From Lagopus muta (lineage: Eukaryota > Chordata > Aves > Galliformes > Phasianidae): a DNA stretch of 64,000 nt. The position numbers were made by a program, and so were the translations under genes. The stretch is taken from contig NC_064437.1 of NCBI RefSeq assembly GCF_023343835.1, positions 5,594,001-5,658,000 of the forward strand. Direction: 5' to 3'. The notes under the pieces are model-generated. The model was not told where the DNA came from. It did no database searches and saw nothing but the letters and a program-made list of their open reading frames with translations. Positions within the stretch are counted from its first letter, which is position 1; every line of letters begins with the position of its first letter. This document shows, piece by piece, positions 1 to 13,500 of the stretch.

Positions 1-1567
1 ATATGTTGAGTGTTAGCAGCTATCAGCTTATTTCCTCTGACATAATGCGGGCTGAGTAGAGAGGTTAGCTCTTATCTTGGTGAACTGGAGCAGTTGATGC
101 TTGATGATCCTTGGGGTCTTTTCCAACCCAAGCCATTCTATACTTAAACCCACTAAAGTAACCTCTCCACCCCTTTCCCTGTTGACAGTATTTCCATACT
201 GTGAAACTGAATAACATGTCATAGACTGTGCTTCATTGCCTCAATAATGTGTCTAAGGGAAGTGCTTTTATGGGGAGAATTGAGTGATATATAACCTGAG
301 TTATGTATGTTGGGGAGAGAAATGCAAAGAAGGGAAATTATTTTGTCAATTGCTTCTTTTATAGCTGGAAGGCATCTTTATTTCTGTTCCTCAGCTCAGA
401 AATGTGTGATTGATACTTTACAGGGAAAGTAACAGAGTACTGCCTAGCATTCTGGATTGGGCTTAAGAATTAGAGGACTGTGTGGTGAGGAGTGCTAAGA
501 AACCACTTTAAGTCCTATTTTTATAAAAGAATAAGTAAATTTTGGAGATATGTTGATAAATTTGGTTTTTTGAAACACACATCAGGTGATAGAGGCAATA
601 AGGAGAATTATGTCACGGTGGCAAGGAATCAGTTAGTAAAGGAACATCAGTGGACCAGTCAGTGAGGTACAAAGAGGAAAAAAAGTAGCAGATGTTGAGT
701 TGTGGGTCTCAAAATCACTCCTGTGACTTTAATTTCTTCTTTACTTCAATCAGGTTCAATGAGAAAGCTTTAAAACTAGGCCAGTATACAGTTATCATCT
801 GAGAAACTAAAACCTGCAGGATGAGAGAACAAATTCTTGAGAAAGAAACAGCAAGCTCTTTTCAAAAAGATACTGCATTCTGGTGTTGATGCCTGCTGGT
901 TTTGTTGTTCATTGTTTGTTGTTGTCATTTTGTTTTGCTTTGTTTCTGATGTTAAACGTGTAACTGAAATTACGAAGTGACTAACAGAATCTCAGTTTGA
1001 TAGAATCTTTAGAGACTAACTTACAACAGCTGTGCAAGTGCTCATTTATTTGGAGAAAAGTATTTGTTTTAGAAATTGCTAGTAAGGGCTAAGAATGAAA
1101 CCTGGTAAGACTGGTTCATGTAGTGCTTATAACCTTAATGTTAGGACAATTCTTTCAGAGAAATTAATTCACTGGAATTGAAATCCTTCTTTAATGAAGA
1201 AAAAAGTGCAGGCAGGACTACAAAGGTGCAAAATTAAATGTAGGTTTGTTTTCTTTTCTAGATTAGAAATTGACTATAATATAATGGTGTATAATACTAG
1301 TGTTGTTGTTGTTGATTGTTGTTTTTATAAAATAACACTATTTAGGATCGCTCATGATTGCTCGCCTTTCTTGGCCACGTGTTGATTTATATGGAGGAAA
1401 TCCAAGAGTTCTGGGCCCTACATTGTCTCCAAATCTTCTGGATTTTATTATAAAAATCTCTCATTTTTAACTGTTGTATCATAACTTAGGTATTTCAACT
1501 ACTGTAGTTTGGAATAGCTGTTTGAGCAATTAAATATTAATAAAGAAATTGCAATTTTTCTTCCTAG
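1..1567 (+). other. TUT4 intron, upstream part cut by window edge
   Basis: No exon was found here. It is AT-rich intronic DNA ending in a good polypyrimidine acceptor (TTTTTCTTCCTAG at 1555-1567). Apart from a CR1 tail near 91-147, I see nothing recognisable. Confidence 0.8.
91..147 (+). mobile_element. CR1 LINE 3'-end remnant
   Basis: The stretch reads like the CR1 tail: TGATGATCCTTGGGGTC, TTCCAACCCAAGCCATTCTA. It is short and diverged, and lies in the upstream TUT4 intron. Confidence 0.6.
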
Positions 1568-4500
1568 ATCCCTTTGCACTGAAGAGGAATGTTGCACGAA
1601 GTCTAAACAGCCAGATGGTCTTTGAGTACATCCTGGAGCGATTTAGGACAGCGTATAAATATTTTGCATGTCCACAAAGTAAAGATGGGATTAAATCCAA
1701 GCCAGATACCAGAAAGAAAGAGAAAGGGAAAATTAATAACAAGAAATCCACAAGATCTGAAGAGTCCATAACCAACTGTTGCCTTCCACAAGGGGATAAA
1801 ACTGTAGATAAACAAAATATAGGAAGTGCATGTACCATACCAGAGAATGAACTTGAATGTAATGAAATGGAAGAATCTGTAGCCAGAAAATACACTTTGA
1901 AGAACAGAGACTCTTTGCTACTTTCGACATTGGACTCTAGTTATGATGAAGACAAAGAAGAAGCATTATCCCTTATTTCTAATGAATGCTGTGAATTAAA
2001 GCAAAAATCACTTAAAGAGAGAGATGATCTGGATATTTCAGAAGTTTGTCAGACTGAAGGTGAGCTGAGCCACCATTGTAACTGCAGTGAACATCAGTCC
2101 TATGACACAAATTCTAGTAATGAATTCTCTGATGCTGAAAGTAGACAGAGTTTGGTAACGGAGTCTTCTCAGAACAAGTGCACTGGCACACCAGCTACCT
2201 CGCACAACTGCAAAGCAATGGTGGAAGCTCACGATCTCAAAGATGAAGGCAGACTCTCTACAGAAGAAATGCATTATGTGTTTGATAAGTTTATTTTGAC
2301 TTCAGGAAAGGTATGTGGTGTATTTAAGCAGTGCTGGTCACGTATGAGTGGGCTGTTACTTTCAAATAACTAAAATTAAGAATGGGTGGGCAATAAGATT
2401 GTCCACTTATTGTTCCAGGCTCTGTTATGAATGATAGCTCTGGTATTTTTACGGTACCTCTTACTCAGGACTGAAAAATTCTGAAAACATGTGCTGTTTG
2501 GACTAGACAGCGTGGTGTCCCTCTCTTATGCAAAGCTTTCTGATCTTTCACTTCTCTTACCTTACTGTAGAATTCCTGGGTGCTTATGTTCATGTACAGA
2601 CTGTGTAACTGTCGGGATATTAAAAATTCTTGCCTGTGTAAGTGAAATTAAATTGTTGGTTCTATTGAATAATCTTAAAAGTATAATAATAATAATAATA
2701 ATTTTTTTTTTAAAGCCTCCAACTATAGTATGCAGCATCTGCAAACGGGATGGACATTCCAAAAATGACTGCCCTGAGGATTTTAAGAAAATTGATCTTA
2801 AACCACTACCACCAATGACAGATCGATTTCGGGAAATACTTGATATAGTGTGTAAGAGATGTTTTGGTAAGTTGGAAAAGCATTTGCACTCCACTGTAAA
2901 CTGTGATCTGTAATCTGGAGGGGGGGGGGGGGGGGGGAGGGAAGGAAAAGAAGGGTTAAATGACTGATTCCAGTAGATTCAGCAAGAGCTTGTTCTTCTA
3001 GGTACCTTAGGCTACCAACTGGCTAGTATTTTTATTCTCATAAGTGATGGTTATGTTATCAGGTTCTCATTTTGAGGAATTAATACTGTACAAGAATTTT
3101 ATTGGGTTGGTAAGAAGTTGCTGGTGTCCTCAGAAATTAGGCTCTGGCAAAACTCGTTTTTGTGTTTGTTAATTTCTGTCACTTTCGACACTGGGTGCCT
3201 ACATGTGAGTAATTCCAGAAGAATTAGACATCTGAAATAAAATCCTAGCAAGTCTAATGACAACATAAAAAGAAATAAAAACATTTTAGGTGATAATCAA
3301 AGAAAGGAAATGTTTGTTGTTGTTTTTTTTTTTTTTTCCAATAAAAGTTAAGAAGAAGTAAAATAGATCTGATCTGATGCTTGTAATTAGTTGAAAAAGG
3401 ATTTTTGAGGTAGCAGAATGTATATCTGATTGTGTTTTAACTTGTTTTTACTTAGATGAATTATCTCCTCCTTTATCTGAGCAACAAAACAGAGAACAAA
3501 TTCTGGCAAGTTTGGAAAGATTTATTCGTAAAGAGTATAATGGTATGTATATAGCAGTAGGTAGTGATTCTTGATAATACTTCTTCACTGAAGTTCTCCA
3601 GAACATGATAAATTAATCTGTATCATTAATGCTCATTTTCCTTGTTAAAGCAGTGGCATCTCTTCTCTGCATGTAAACCTATCTTATAGGCTTCTAAACT
3701 TAACAACTGCCCTATGGTATTCCATGGGAAAGTCCTGTTATTGTCAGAAAAGCATCAAGAGAGATAATGCAGATACAGTCCTTTCACAGTCAAGACAAGA
3801 AAAAAAACGAAACAAAAAGAATGGGCCCAGGCCAGTTGGGTTTAGGATTATCTGGATTGCAATCCAAGTACTTTTGTTGCCTAGTCACCAGTGTTTGAGT
3901 GTTTTGGAAATCTTACTCAGCTTGCATCTTAACATCCCTTTTATAAAGTAGGAAGAAGTATCTTATTCCAGAAATGGCATTGAAGGTACAGAGATGAGAA
4001 GTGACTTTTTGGATGTTATAAAGCAGTGCTAGAGCACTGTTTTTCTTTCTGATTCAGTTCCTATAGTTATTGAAAATTATGCTTCGTCCTTCATCAACGA
4101 TGAAATGTTAGAAATGATGTTGTAGGTTCCCTCTAAAGCTCATTTTTATGTACACCTGTGCATTTCAGTTAAGAGATATTCCATAGTAAAGATTTGTTGT
4201 TAAACTGTAACAGACTTTTATTTTATTTCTGTTCTACATTTGTGATTAGATAAAGCTAGACTTTGCTTGTTTGGCTCTTCGAAGAATGGGTTTGGATTTC
4301 GGGACAGTGATCTAGATATCTGCATGACATTGGAAGGCCATGAAAATGCAGAGGTAAGAAGTTGGTAAAATTTACTATTTGAAATTCAAGACTTCTTGAC
4401 GTGTTTCATGCAGTTGGGGATTCTGTATACGGAGCAGGTGGGATTTTGCTTGTAGCACATAGACTTGTACTCTTCACAATTAAAGCAAGATATAATTTAT

Positions 4501-7500
4501 TTTAGTTCTGACACCCTGTAACACTTAGTGCATTGTGAAAGCACACATTTTTGTGTGAGTCACCATTTTACGTAAATTCACGTGCTAGTTTATAGATTGT
4601 TTCTTTCTGTACATATCAGATGTATGTATGAGATGTACTTTGTACTTGTGAGACGTGTGATTGATGGTAAATATGCTTATTGAGATAGAACCCATGTTTA
4701 AACATCTTAAGCTGTGGCATTTGTTTTTCCTAGAAATTGAACTGTAAAGAAATAATAGAAGGTTTGGCAAAAGTTCTTAAGAAGCATCCAGGTAAGTGTT
4801 TAAAAGTATTGTTTGTTTTATATTTACTTCTAACATATATGTAGTTAATAGAAATGTTTTATGTACTAAAGTGTTGCCTCTCCAGGTCTGAGAAACATCT
4901 TGCCTATAACAACAGCCAAAGTGCCTATAGTCAAATTTGAACACAGACGAAGTGGTTTAGAAGGAGATATCAGTTTATACAATACACTGGTAAGTATCTG
5001 TTTGACTGAGTTCAAAAAAAGCTTATTTATTTGTTGTAACTCATTCAAGTAATCATACGAAGGACGAATTTTGAGACCAAAATTAAAATACTTGTTTGTG
5101 TTACTTTTTTTTTTCTTTTCTCCATCATTTCAATAATGTCTTTACCCTAAGCCCAACCCAAGTAGCTGTACAACATGATGGCACAGCAGCAGCATGGCAT
5201 ACAGAACATCTTTGTGAATGCTCCTGAATTCATCTGTCCCAGTCTCATATTTCAGATTTGTGACAGAAAAGTTGTGTGAATGTTAGGGAATAGCTGTGTG
5301 GGTTTTTAGTCCTCCAGTTGTATTATGCATTTCCTGTACTTGAACTGCAGGCTGTACTATAACAGACCATAAATTACATTGAAACACTTGTTTAATTTTT
5401 TTCAGGCCCAACATAATACAAGAATGCTGGCTACGTATGCAGCTATTGATCCTAGAGTGCAATATCTGGGTTATACAATGAAAGTTTTTGCAAAGGTAAT
5501 ATGCAAAGAAAATACTTATTTGTACAGCATGATGCTTTCTGATACAGCCACTGAGTTTACCTTTTGCTTAACACCAACGAGAAAGGAGATAGCAGAATGC
5601 TATTAATATGAAGAAACGCTCTTTCTTAAGCTGACTGTGTTCCATTCTGATTGTGTCTGTCTGACTCAAGTTCTAACTGGATTTTTCAGCTTTGGCACAT
5701 TATAAACAAACAAACAAAAACGCTTATTAACAAGTTTTCTGGTTTTATGTTAGGCAAAAATGGATTTTGAGTTTTCCAGATGGTGCTTGATTTTGAAGAT
5801 GTTTATTTTTCATACTTTGTAAACCTGTTTTTATTTAAGAGATGACTGCGTTCTCTGTTAGTGGTGGGTTTATGTTTGCTAACTGGCATAGTTAGCAATC
5901 TTGAATGATTGAATGTAAACTCAGTATTTTGTTTAAAATGTATTTTTTTCAGCGCTGCGACATTGGTGATGCATCCCGTGGTAGTCTGTCTTCATATGCC
6001 TATATTCTTATGGTTTTGTACTTTCTACAACAGAGAAATCCACCAGTTATTCCAGTTCTTCAGGAGGTATGTTTATGTTAAAAAAAAAAAAAAGAGGCTG
6101 CATAAATTCATGTATGAGAAATCTGTGCATTTGGAGTCAGAAGGATGAATGAAGCACAGAGTCTTTCCTCATTAGTAGGTTCTTAACTCCCACTTTGTTT
6201 TAGTGGGTAAAACTGAAAAAGAAAATTATGAAAAAATTGGGTATCTGTTGGACTTAAATTTTGCTGTTGTGTTTACTTGAGATTTTGGTATTACGATACC
6301 TATATGCTGAGCAGGATTTAAAAAAAAGAAAAAGCAAGTGGAATGGAAGGAAGGGAATTGTAATTCAGGCTGTGCCAGATGCTCATAGGATGTAACTTCA
6401 GCTTTTCTATCAATTATTGTAAGAAACGTCTTTTAAGACTCAGTTTTTTATCTGTAGGAGAGGATTTATTTTCCAATTTCATAAGAAGGTGTGGGAGAAT
6501 AACCATTGATTTGGTACAACTTTAAAGATACTGTTTTACACATGCCAGGAAACCTTATTAAAACTATAACATTCTGTACCTTTGCATGGGCTGGGGGAGT
6601 ATAGCTGGTTAACTGTCTGCCTCTTCCTGGATATACTCTATAACTGTAAAGAGGTTTTGAAGGTTACCCCTTGTCTGCATGCATGAGGAGAATTGACTTT
6701 AACGTAGCAGCTGAGACTCTGACTTTCTTGGTGATATTTTAGTAGTGATTGAGAGTTGTGATTTTATTGCTATCCCTGAGAGTACATTAAAATAAAAATG
6801 GAATTTCCCCTTTGACTTTGCTTAAGTCTCCTGAGAGATTCTGTGGGCAAGAGGGATGTTGGAATCTCAATGACGTAATTCAGTTGTTTTCTTATTTGTG
6901 AGGAACAAGTGAAAATAAAATATCCAAGTACTTTGCAAGCAGCACAGCAATAATGCAAAATGACTTTCAAGCATTTTACCAATGGGAAATTCTGCCTGTG
7001 TGTAAAGTAATAGATAAAATTGAAAGATTTCTACTTTTGTGCTGTTCTTAACAACTGCAGATATGTTTGTGGTGACTTTCAAATTACAGTGGTAACTGTG
7101 TCGCTCTCTGTTTTGGCAGATATTTGATGGAAAACAGATTCCACAGAGAATGGTAGATGGGTGGAATGCCTTTTTCTTTGATGACATGGAAGAGCTGGTA
7201 ATATTCTAATTTCAAAAGAGTCACTAAACCTTAGGGCTTATTTTTATGAGAAAATGATTTATTTATAAGTGTCATACACAAAGGAGAACTTCCATATCCA
7301 TGTGGTTACAACGTCCCACTTTAATCCTGTTTTGCTTACATGAGTGTCTGCTTCTTTATATAAATGTATAAAATATATATAAAGATAAATAAGAAAGGTG
7401 GCCCTGAGTCGCCCTAATGTCTTCAATTGCATGTAGAAGAAGCGTCTGCCTTCTCTTGGAAAGAACACTGAATCACTTGGAGAACTCTGGCTGGGGTTGC

Positions 7501-10500
7501 TGCGATTTTACACTGAAGAATTTGACTTCAAGGAATATGTGATCAGCATCCGACAGAAGAAGCTGTTAACTACATTTGAGAAACAGTGGACATCGAAATG
7601 TATTGCTATTGAAGGTACTTACACACTTGAGTTGGATGAATGCTGTTGCTTCAGGATCTGTTCTCACAGTTGGACAGGATCTTTCTGTTAGCAAACTACC
7701 ATGTTTAAGAAACCTGTTGTTTGCAAGCCCTACACCGTACAAAGTGAGATTAGACTCCTAACTCGTAGTATACCTCTGCAAAGTTCTGTTACTTTATTAA
7801 AGTTCTGTTTTGCAGTCGTGAGCATCGCTTTGCTTTCTACTGCTGTGTGCTCCATGAGTTCATTTGAAATGGAATTCTCTGTATTAGAATTCATGTTGCT
7901 GCATGTTTTTTCCAACTTTGCTTTGTTTTTTCCCCCGTCTTTACACAGATCCTTTTGACTTGAATCATAATCTTGGTGCTGGAGTCTCTAGGAAAAGTAA
8001 GCTAAGTCTACTAATGATTAATCTTCACTGTTTTCTGAAGTGGTGTGCATTTTCTGTTGTTTTCTAATAATTTTGTCTTTCTTCATTAGTGACCAATTTC
8101 ATAATGAAGGCATTTATCAATGGGAGGAAATTATTTGGTACCCCATTCTACCCAGCTGTTGGAAGGGAAGCTGTAAGTTTTCAAAATTTTAGTTTGGTTT
8201 TTAAAAGCTTTTCATAATATTGCTGAAGACTGCAAAATCAGCTTTAAAGCCCAGGAAGACCTTCAGGAGCTTTTGCAGCTATTTGTGTAGCAAAGAAAAC
8301 AGAGTTGCAAGACATTACAGATGTGTGATTTTACTTATTTTTTCTAGTGGGTGGGAAAGGGAAGAGCTCTCCCTTAAGGAGGGTGATCAACTTTTTGTTA
8401 GCAGCTGACCTTCAGAATTTGTATTCTGAGTCTCTGTTGGGAGCCTGTCCGTATGACATGCTATGAAGAATGTACTCCTCTCTGGTACAGGCTCCAGTCA
8501 TCTGTGTGTAATAAAGAACTATTTTTGTGTATAAGTAAATCATCTGAAGTAACCATTACTAACATCTGCTTATTAAGGTGCTTTCTAACAGAATTTAGGA
8601 CTGTTATCACAAATGGCTGTGAATAGGGTTTGTGTTCCCAAGTGATTTTTAAAATCTTACACATTTAAAAACAAACAAACAAGCAGATTTTTCCTGAAAA
8701 ACCCGTTAGAATGCGAGCTGGCGTCTAAGATAGGCAGGAAGGCTGATCTGTTGTTATTTCCCTGCATCCTTACCTCTCTGGTATTTTATTTTATTTTTTG
8801 CTTTCTCTATCTGCAGTTTTTGTGAATTTGTTTTATAGGTTCTTTGGTGCAGTTACTGTGTTCTGTTTTATGTTGTATCTAATAAAATATGATCTGTTTT
8901 TATTGGGGCATTTGAGTACTGTTATGATACAAATAATAAGAATGCTTCATCAATTTCCCACCTGAACTTTGTTCAGTCTAGGGGGATTTAATCACAATAT
9001 CTAGGACAGAACATAGACTCCTTTAGAAAGCATACAAGCACAGATACCAAAATGTATCGCATGCAAAAAATTGCCTTTATGCTGTAAGGAGCCTTGGAGC
9101 TCCTTCTTCTCTGAAAAAGCTGCAGTTATCCAGGGAAAGGTATTGTCTAAGAGGCAATAAAATTTAGGGAACTGAAGATAAGGCAAGTCTATTTTATTTC
9201 ATTTTTCAGTCCTTTAAAATAAGTGGTTTACACATTGTGTCTGTCTGGTGTATTTTGATAGGAATACTTCTTTGACTCAAAAGTGCTGACAGATGGGGAA
9301 TTGGCGCCCAATGACAGATGTTGTCGTGTGTGTGGAAAAATTGGTCACTACATGAAAGACTGTCCGAAGAGGAGGAGGTAAGTAATACACAGAGCTAACT
9401 TCTTAGAAGTTACAGTCTTTGAGATTAAACCATGAGAGAGTTGGAGATTTGAAGTTTAAATAGAAATGAAGAAAATGCTCTGAATTGCATAGAAAATCAG
9501 AGCTTCATATCTGACCCTGATCTAACCATCCAATTTTTGTTTTTCTTAAGCTATTTATCATCATCCCTTCAAGTCTTAAAAGTGTTCACTCAAGCACACA
9601 CATGGCAAAATCACATAACATTTTTGCTTTGTGATCTATTTTAAATATGTTCATCTTAAAATTTAAACCACTCAGTTACCCTTTATAGTGTAAACTTTCA
9701 GTTGTGGACCATATCACCTGATTGTACAATTTATGATATGTGTGTACTGGTGATGTTTGGAAGGCAGTATTGAATTCAAACTGTTCTATATAGTAACATA
9801 CCTTTGTAAGCCAGCTAAAATCTTATTTATTAAAATCTAGGTGCAGGTTATATCATGCTAGTGTAGCCACTTAATAATCATATATCTGTACATCAATTGC
9901 AATTATGTCATTGGTTCCAAGACTCTTGGAGAAAAGAATTCCTATTACATGGTAGGTCGGTGTCTCCAAAGAAAGTTCATCAAGGATTGACAAATAATTC
10001 ACACTCTTTGCATTTTTACAACTTTACATTTTCCATGAGCCATCCAGTGCAGGTTGTCTGACTCCTCCTACAATCTGTGGAAGCCCTTAGAAGTCAGTAT
10101 TTTATTGTTACAGACTGAAGTCTGAGCTTTTTCATATAGTCCTTGTGTTCAATTATGTATTCTATAATTCTTCCAAAAATTCTGTTTCTTTTCTTGCTAC
10201 TAAGTCCTTTACTAATTACAGGCATTTATTTAGTCTGCAGACTTCAAGATGCATGAAACTGGGCTGGGCCCCAAAGTCACAGGTTGACCATTTCTTTCAG
10301 CGACTCTCAGTAATACTTTCCTCACAAACACTAGCACATTGAATTGCTTCACCTCTTTCCTTCTATCTACCTCAGGAGGAGTTGTGATCTGTTCCTCCCA
10401 GAAACTGCTGCTACAGTGCAGCCACCTGGAATCTCACATGAATAGTACATACAGCTCACAAAATAATGCTACGGACTTCATGTGGAAGAAGACTTGTTTC

Positions 10501-13500
10501 TTGTCTTGGTTCCTGATCACTAATAGTTCTCCAGTGTTTTTGCATTAGTTCTGAATGTTTGAAAGAGCTTCTGTGCTCTCTTTCACATCCTGTGCAGGTT
10601 CAGGGTGCTAATACACTCTTATAAATACGTACTCCAGGTCCAGTCAGAAGGAGCCTTTACCTACAAAATATAGTTAACTTGTTTTTCCAGTATTCTGACT
10701 CAGTTGGATTGTTGCATAAAATTAACTCCCAAACTAATTGGCAGGCTGAGCCTGCTTAAGTGTGGGTACGGTTCTGGACCAGTAGTCAGGTAGCTTCTGG
10801 ACGATACTGGGGAGTTTCTGAATTGGTTGTTTGTACAAACAGGTTACTAACCAGATTAGATTCTGAAAGTTCCTTTTCTGGTATTCCTAAATTATTTATA
10901 TGCTGGTACAGCTGTTGGTTATGTAACCATTTCCTTTGCATATACCAGTGTAATAACAGAGTTTTTTTCTCTGTGGTTTTTGTATTTGTGCTCATAAAAA
11001 CTTGCCAATTAGGTTAAAGAAAAAAGAGAATGAGAAAGATGATGAAAAAGAAGTGAAAGAAGATGATAGAGAAACAAGAGAGAAGAGGTGTTTCATCTGT
11101 GGAGATGTGGGTCATGTTAGAAGAGATTGTCCTGAATTCAAACAAGCCCGTCAGAGAAATAATAGTGTGCCAAGTAAGTAAAGCTTCTGTGTTCTTAATA
11201 TCATTTTAAAGTCCTGAGATCCATTCTTTCTAGCTTTCTATACAGACTTAGTAATTATCTTCAATTTTTTTGCAACTGATGGTTTCAGTGATTGCAAAAT
11301 AAACCCCTTTTAGTCTAAGTGCTGTTTTTTTCTGCAAGGGCAGTAGAATCTATTGAAATTCAGGCTTTGCATGGGTGGTTAAAAAAAAAGAGTACTTAGC
11401 AGTAAGTATAGTGTACTTCAGTGCCTTGCATTTATTTGTCTTCCACTCACACTGGGTGCGTTTAGTGTGGTAACCAAATTAATAATTGAATGCATTTCTT
11501 CTTCCAAGTGTTTGTTAAATGTTAGCTAACCCTCCATCATGTGTGAGAGGTAAGTAAGTGTATTTTCACAAGAAATGAGTGGTTTTAAGTAACACTCTAA
11601 AAGCATGTAAATACATTAGGAAGCTGTTGAATCGCTGTTATATAATCTAATTGCAAACCCATTTAAATTAGGCTCTAACAGGTCTACAGCACTTGAGAAA
11701 GTAAGGAAAGAGATGATAAATGAACTTTAGAGAGAACTTTGTTGCTTTCTGTATTCCATTATTCCTTTTTTTCTCTCTTTGCCCAAAAAGTTCTTGCTGT
11801 TGCTAATGCCATTTGAAATCCCACAGCTCACAGCAATTGTGTGGAAACCTCTGTAAAGTAGCCTTTCTTACCTGTTCATACTAGGGTTTGTATTGCACAG
11901 AATTAAATGTTGACTTCAGCTGCTGTAAATATTACTATCAGCTGTTACCAATAGATGGAAGGCTTTCCACTTAAAGGCAGAAGTTAAAGTGATTTACCTA
12001 TGCTGTGTCACACATTGCTTACAGTATCACTGATTCCTGGTTCCAAGTTCATTATTCTGTAACCCATAACCTTGTGCTTTTTGTTTAACTTTTTGTTCTT
12101 TGATTAGGCAGCCAGTTGGTCCGAAGCATGGTAAATTCACAGCTAGTGGCTGTAAGCCAGCAGCAAGTGGAAGGACCCTTGCGCACTAGACAGTCGTCAG
12201 AATGTGTAAGTTCCAATTGGCTGCAAAGTAAGTAGCTTTAGCAAGCCAGGAATCTTGGGCTGTGCTAGGAATAAGTTTGACCAGACTTGTTTAGCAGATT
12301 GTGGATCTCTGAATGACAACATTGCACTCTACCTAACCAGGTAACACTACATCTGTGATTTGTAATGCAGTGTCTGTTTGAGATTGTTCATGATGTTTCA
12401 ATATGGAAACCGTATAGTCAGATTTCATATGAGAACTCACAGTTCTTAAAGGTCAAATTCAGTATCTGTCAAATACAGGTTAGGGTGTCTTGTGAAATCT
12501 TGTGCTTGGTTGTTTCTGGCAATATTCTGGAGTAACTAAGAGAAGTAAAACTCAGCTTATCATTAAGATACTGTACTCGTGGGTTTATGACTACTGTGAT
12601 TTTCTTTGGTTTAAGAGGGGACTGCAAGAAACAGACAGGAAGCACAGTAAATCATACTTTGGTTCAGATGTGATAACAGGAGAGTCTGCCAGCAAGAGCT
12701 AGAAGAACAAACAGAACAGTGGGGTTCCCTAGGGCACGTTACCCAGGATTGTGGCCAGATGGCTTTTGAATATTGCCAGGGAGAAATTTCACAGTCTCAC
12801 TGGGCAACCAGTGCTCAGTCACTGTCACAGAAGAGAAATATTTTCCTCTTGTTCAGACAGAAATAAAAAATAAGTTTTTACAGAAAATGCTGCAATACTG
12901 TTTCTGTGCCTTCAGCAATGACCTGATATCAGCATATGGAGGATCTAGAAAGTTCAATTTCTTGTTTAATAGATTAAATAACAATTAAATAAATAATAAG
13001 AGCTTATTTTGAAATCGCTAAAGTGTCTGTGGCAATAAGAACTACTCCATTTAGAAATAAGCTAAGTCTTTAATGAGACTCTGGGCTACAAATAAGCAGG
13101 CTGGGAAAGACTGATTAAAAATGAGAAACAGATGTGTAAAAAGTCTAATGAAGAGCTTGTGGTTAATATTTGCTCAGAATCATGTTTTTGGTGGGATGGG
13201 CCATGTTAGCAGGCTAAATCATCTGCTGGGGAAAACAAATGTCAGTTGAACTGCGCAGGTTTAAACCAGCAGGAACTTGGGCTTAGTAGTTGGGATATTG
13301 CTGGGGAGTGCTCTGCATTTTTTTTAACGAGTAGAATAATGCATTGTGTACTTACTAAAGAAAAACACTATTAAATTGCTAATGGACTAATCAGAAACAC
13401 ATACTTTTTTTTCCCTCCAGTCTGATTCGCATCAGTCATCTTATTCTCCACAACCTCAACAATTTACACAGAATTCCTCTCAGCCAGCCTCCATTAACCA

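Noticed and set aside
1530-2274. Minus-strand ORFs opposite the first TUT4 exon
   Set aside because: Antisense shadows of a confirmed coding exon.
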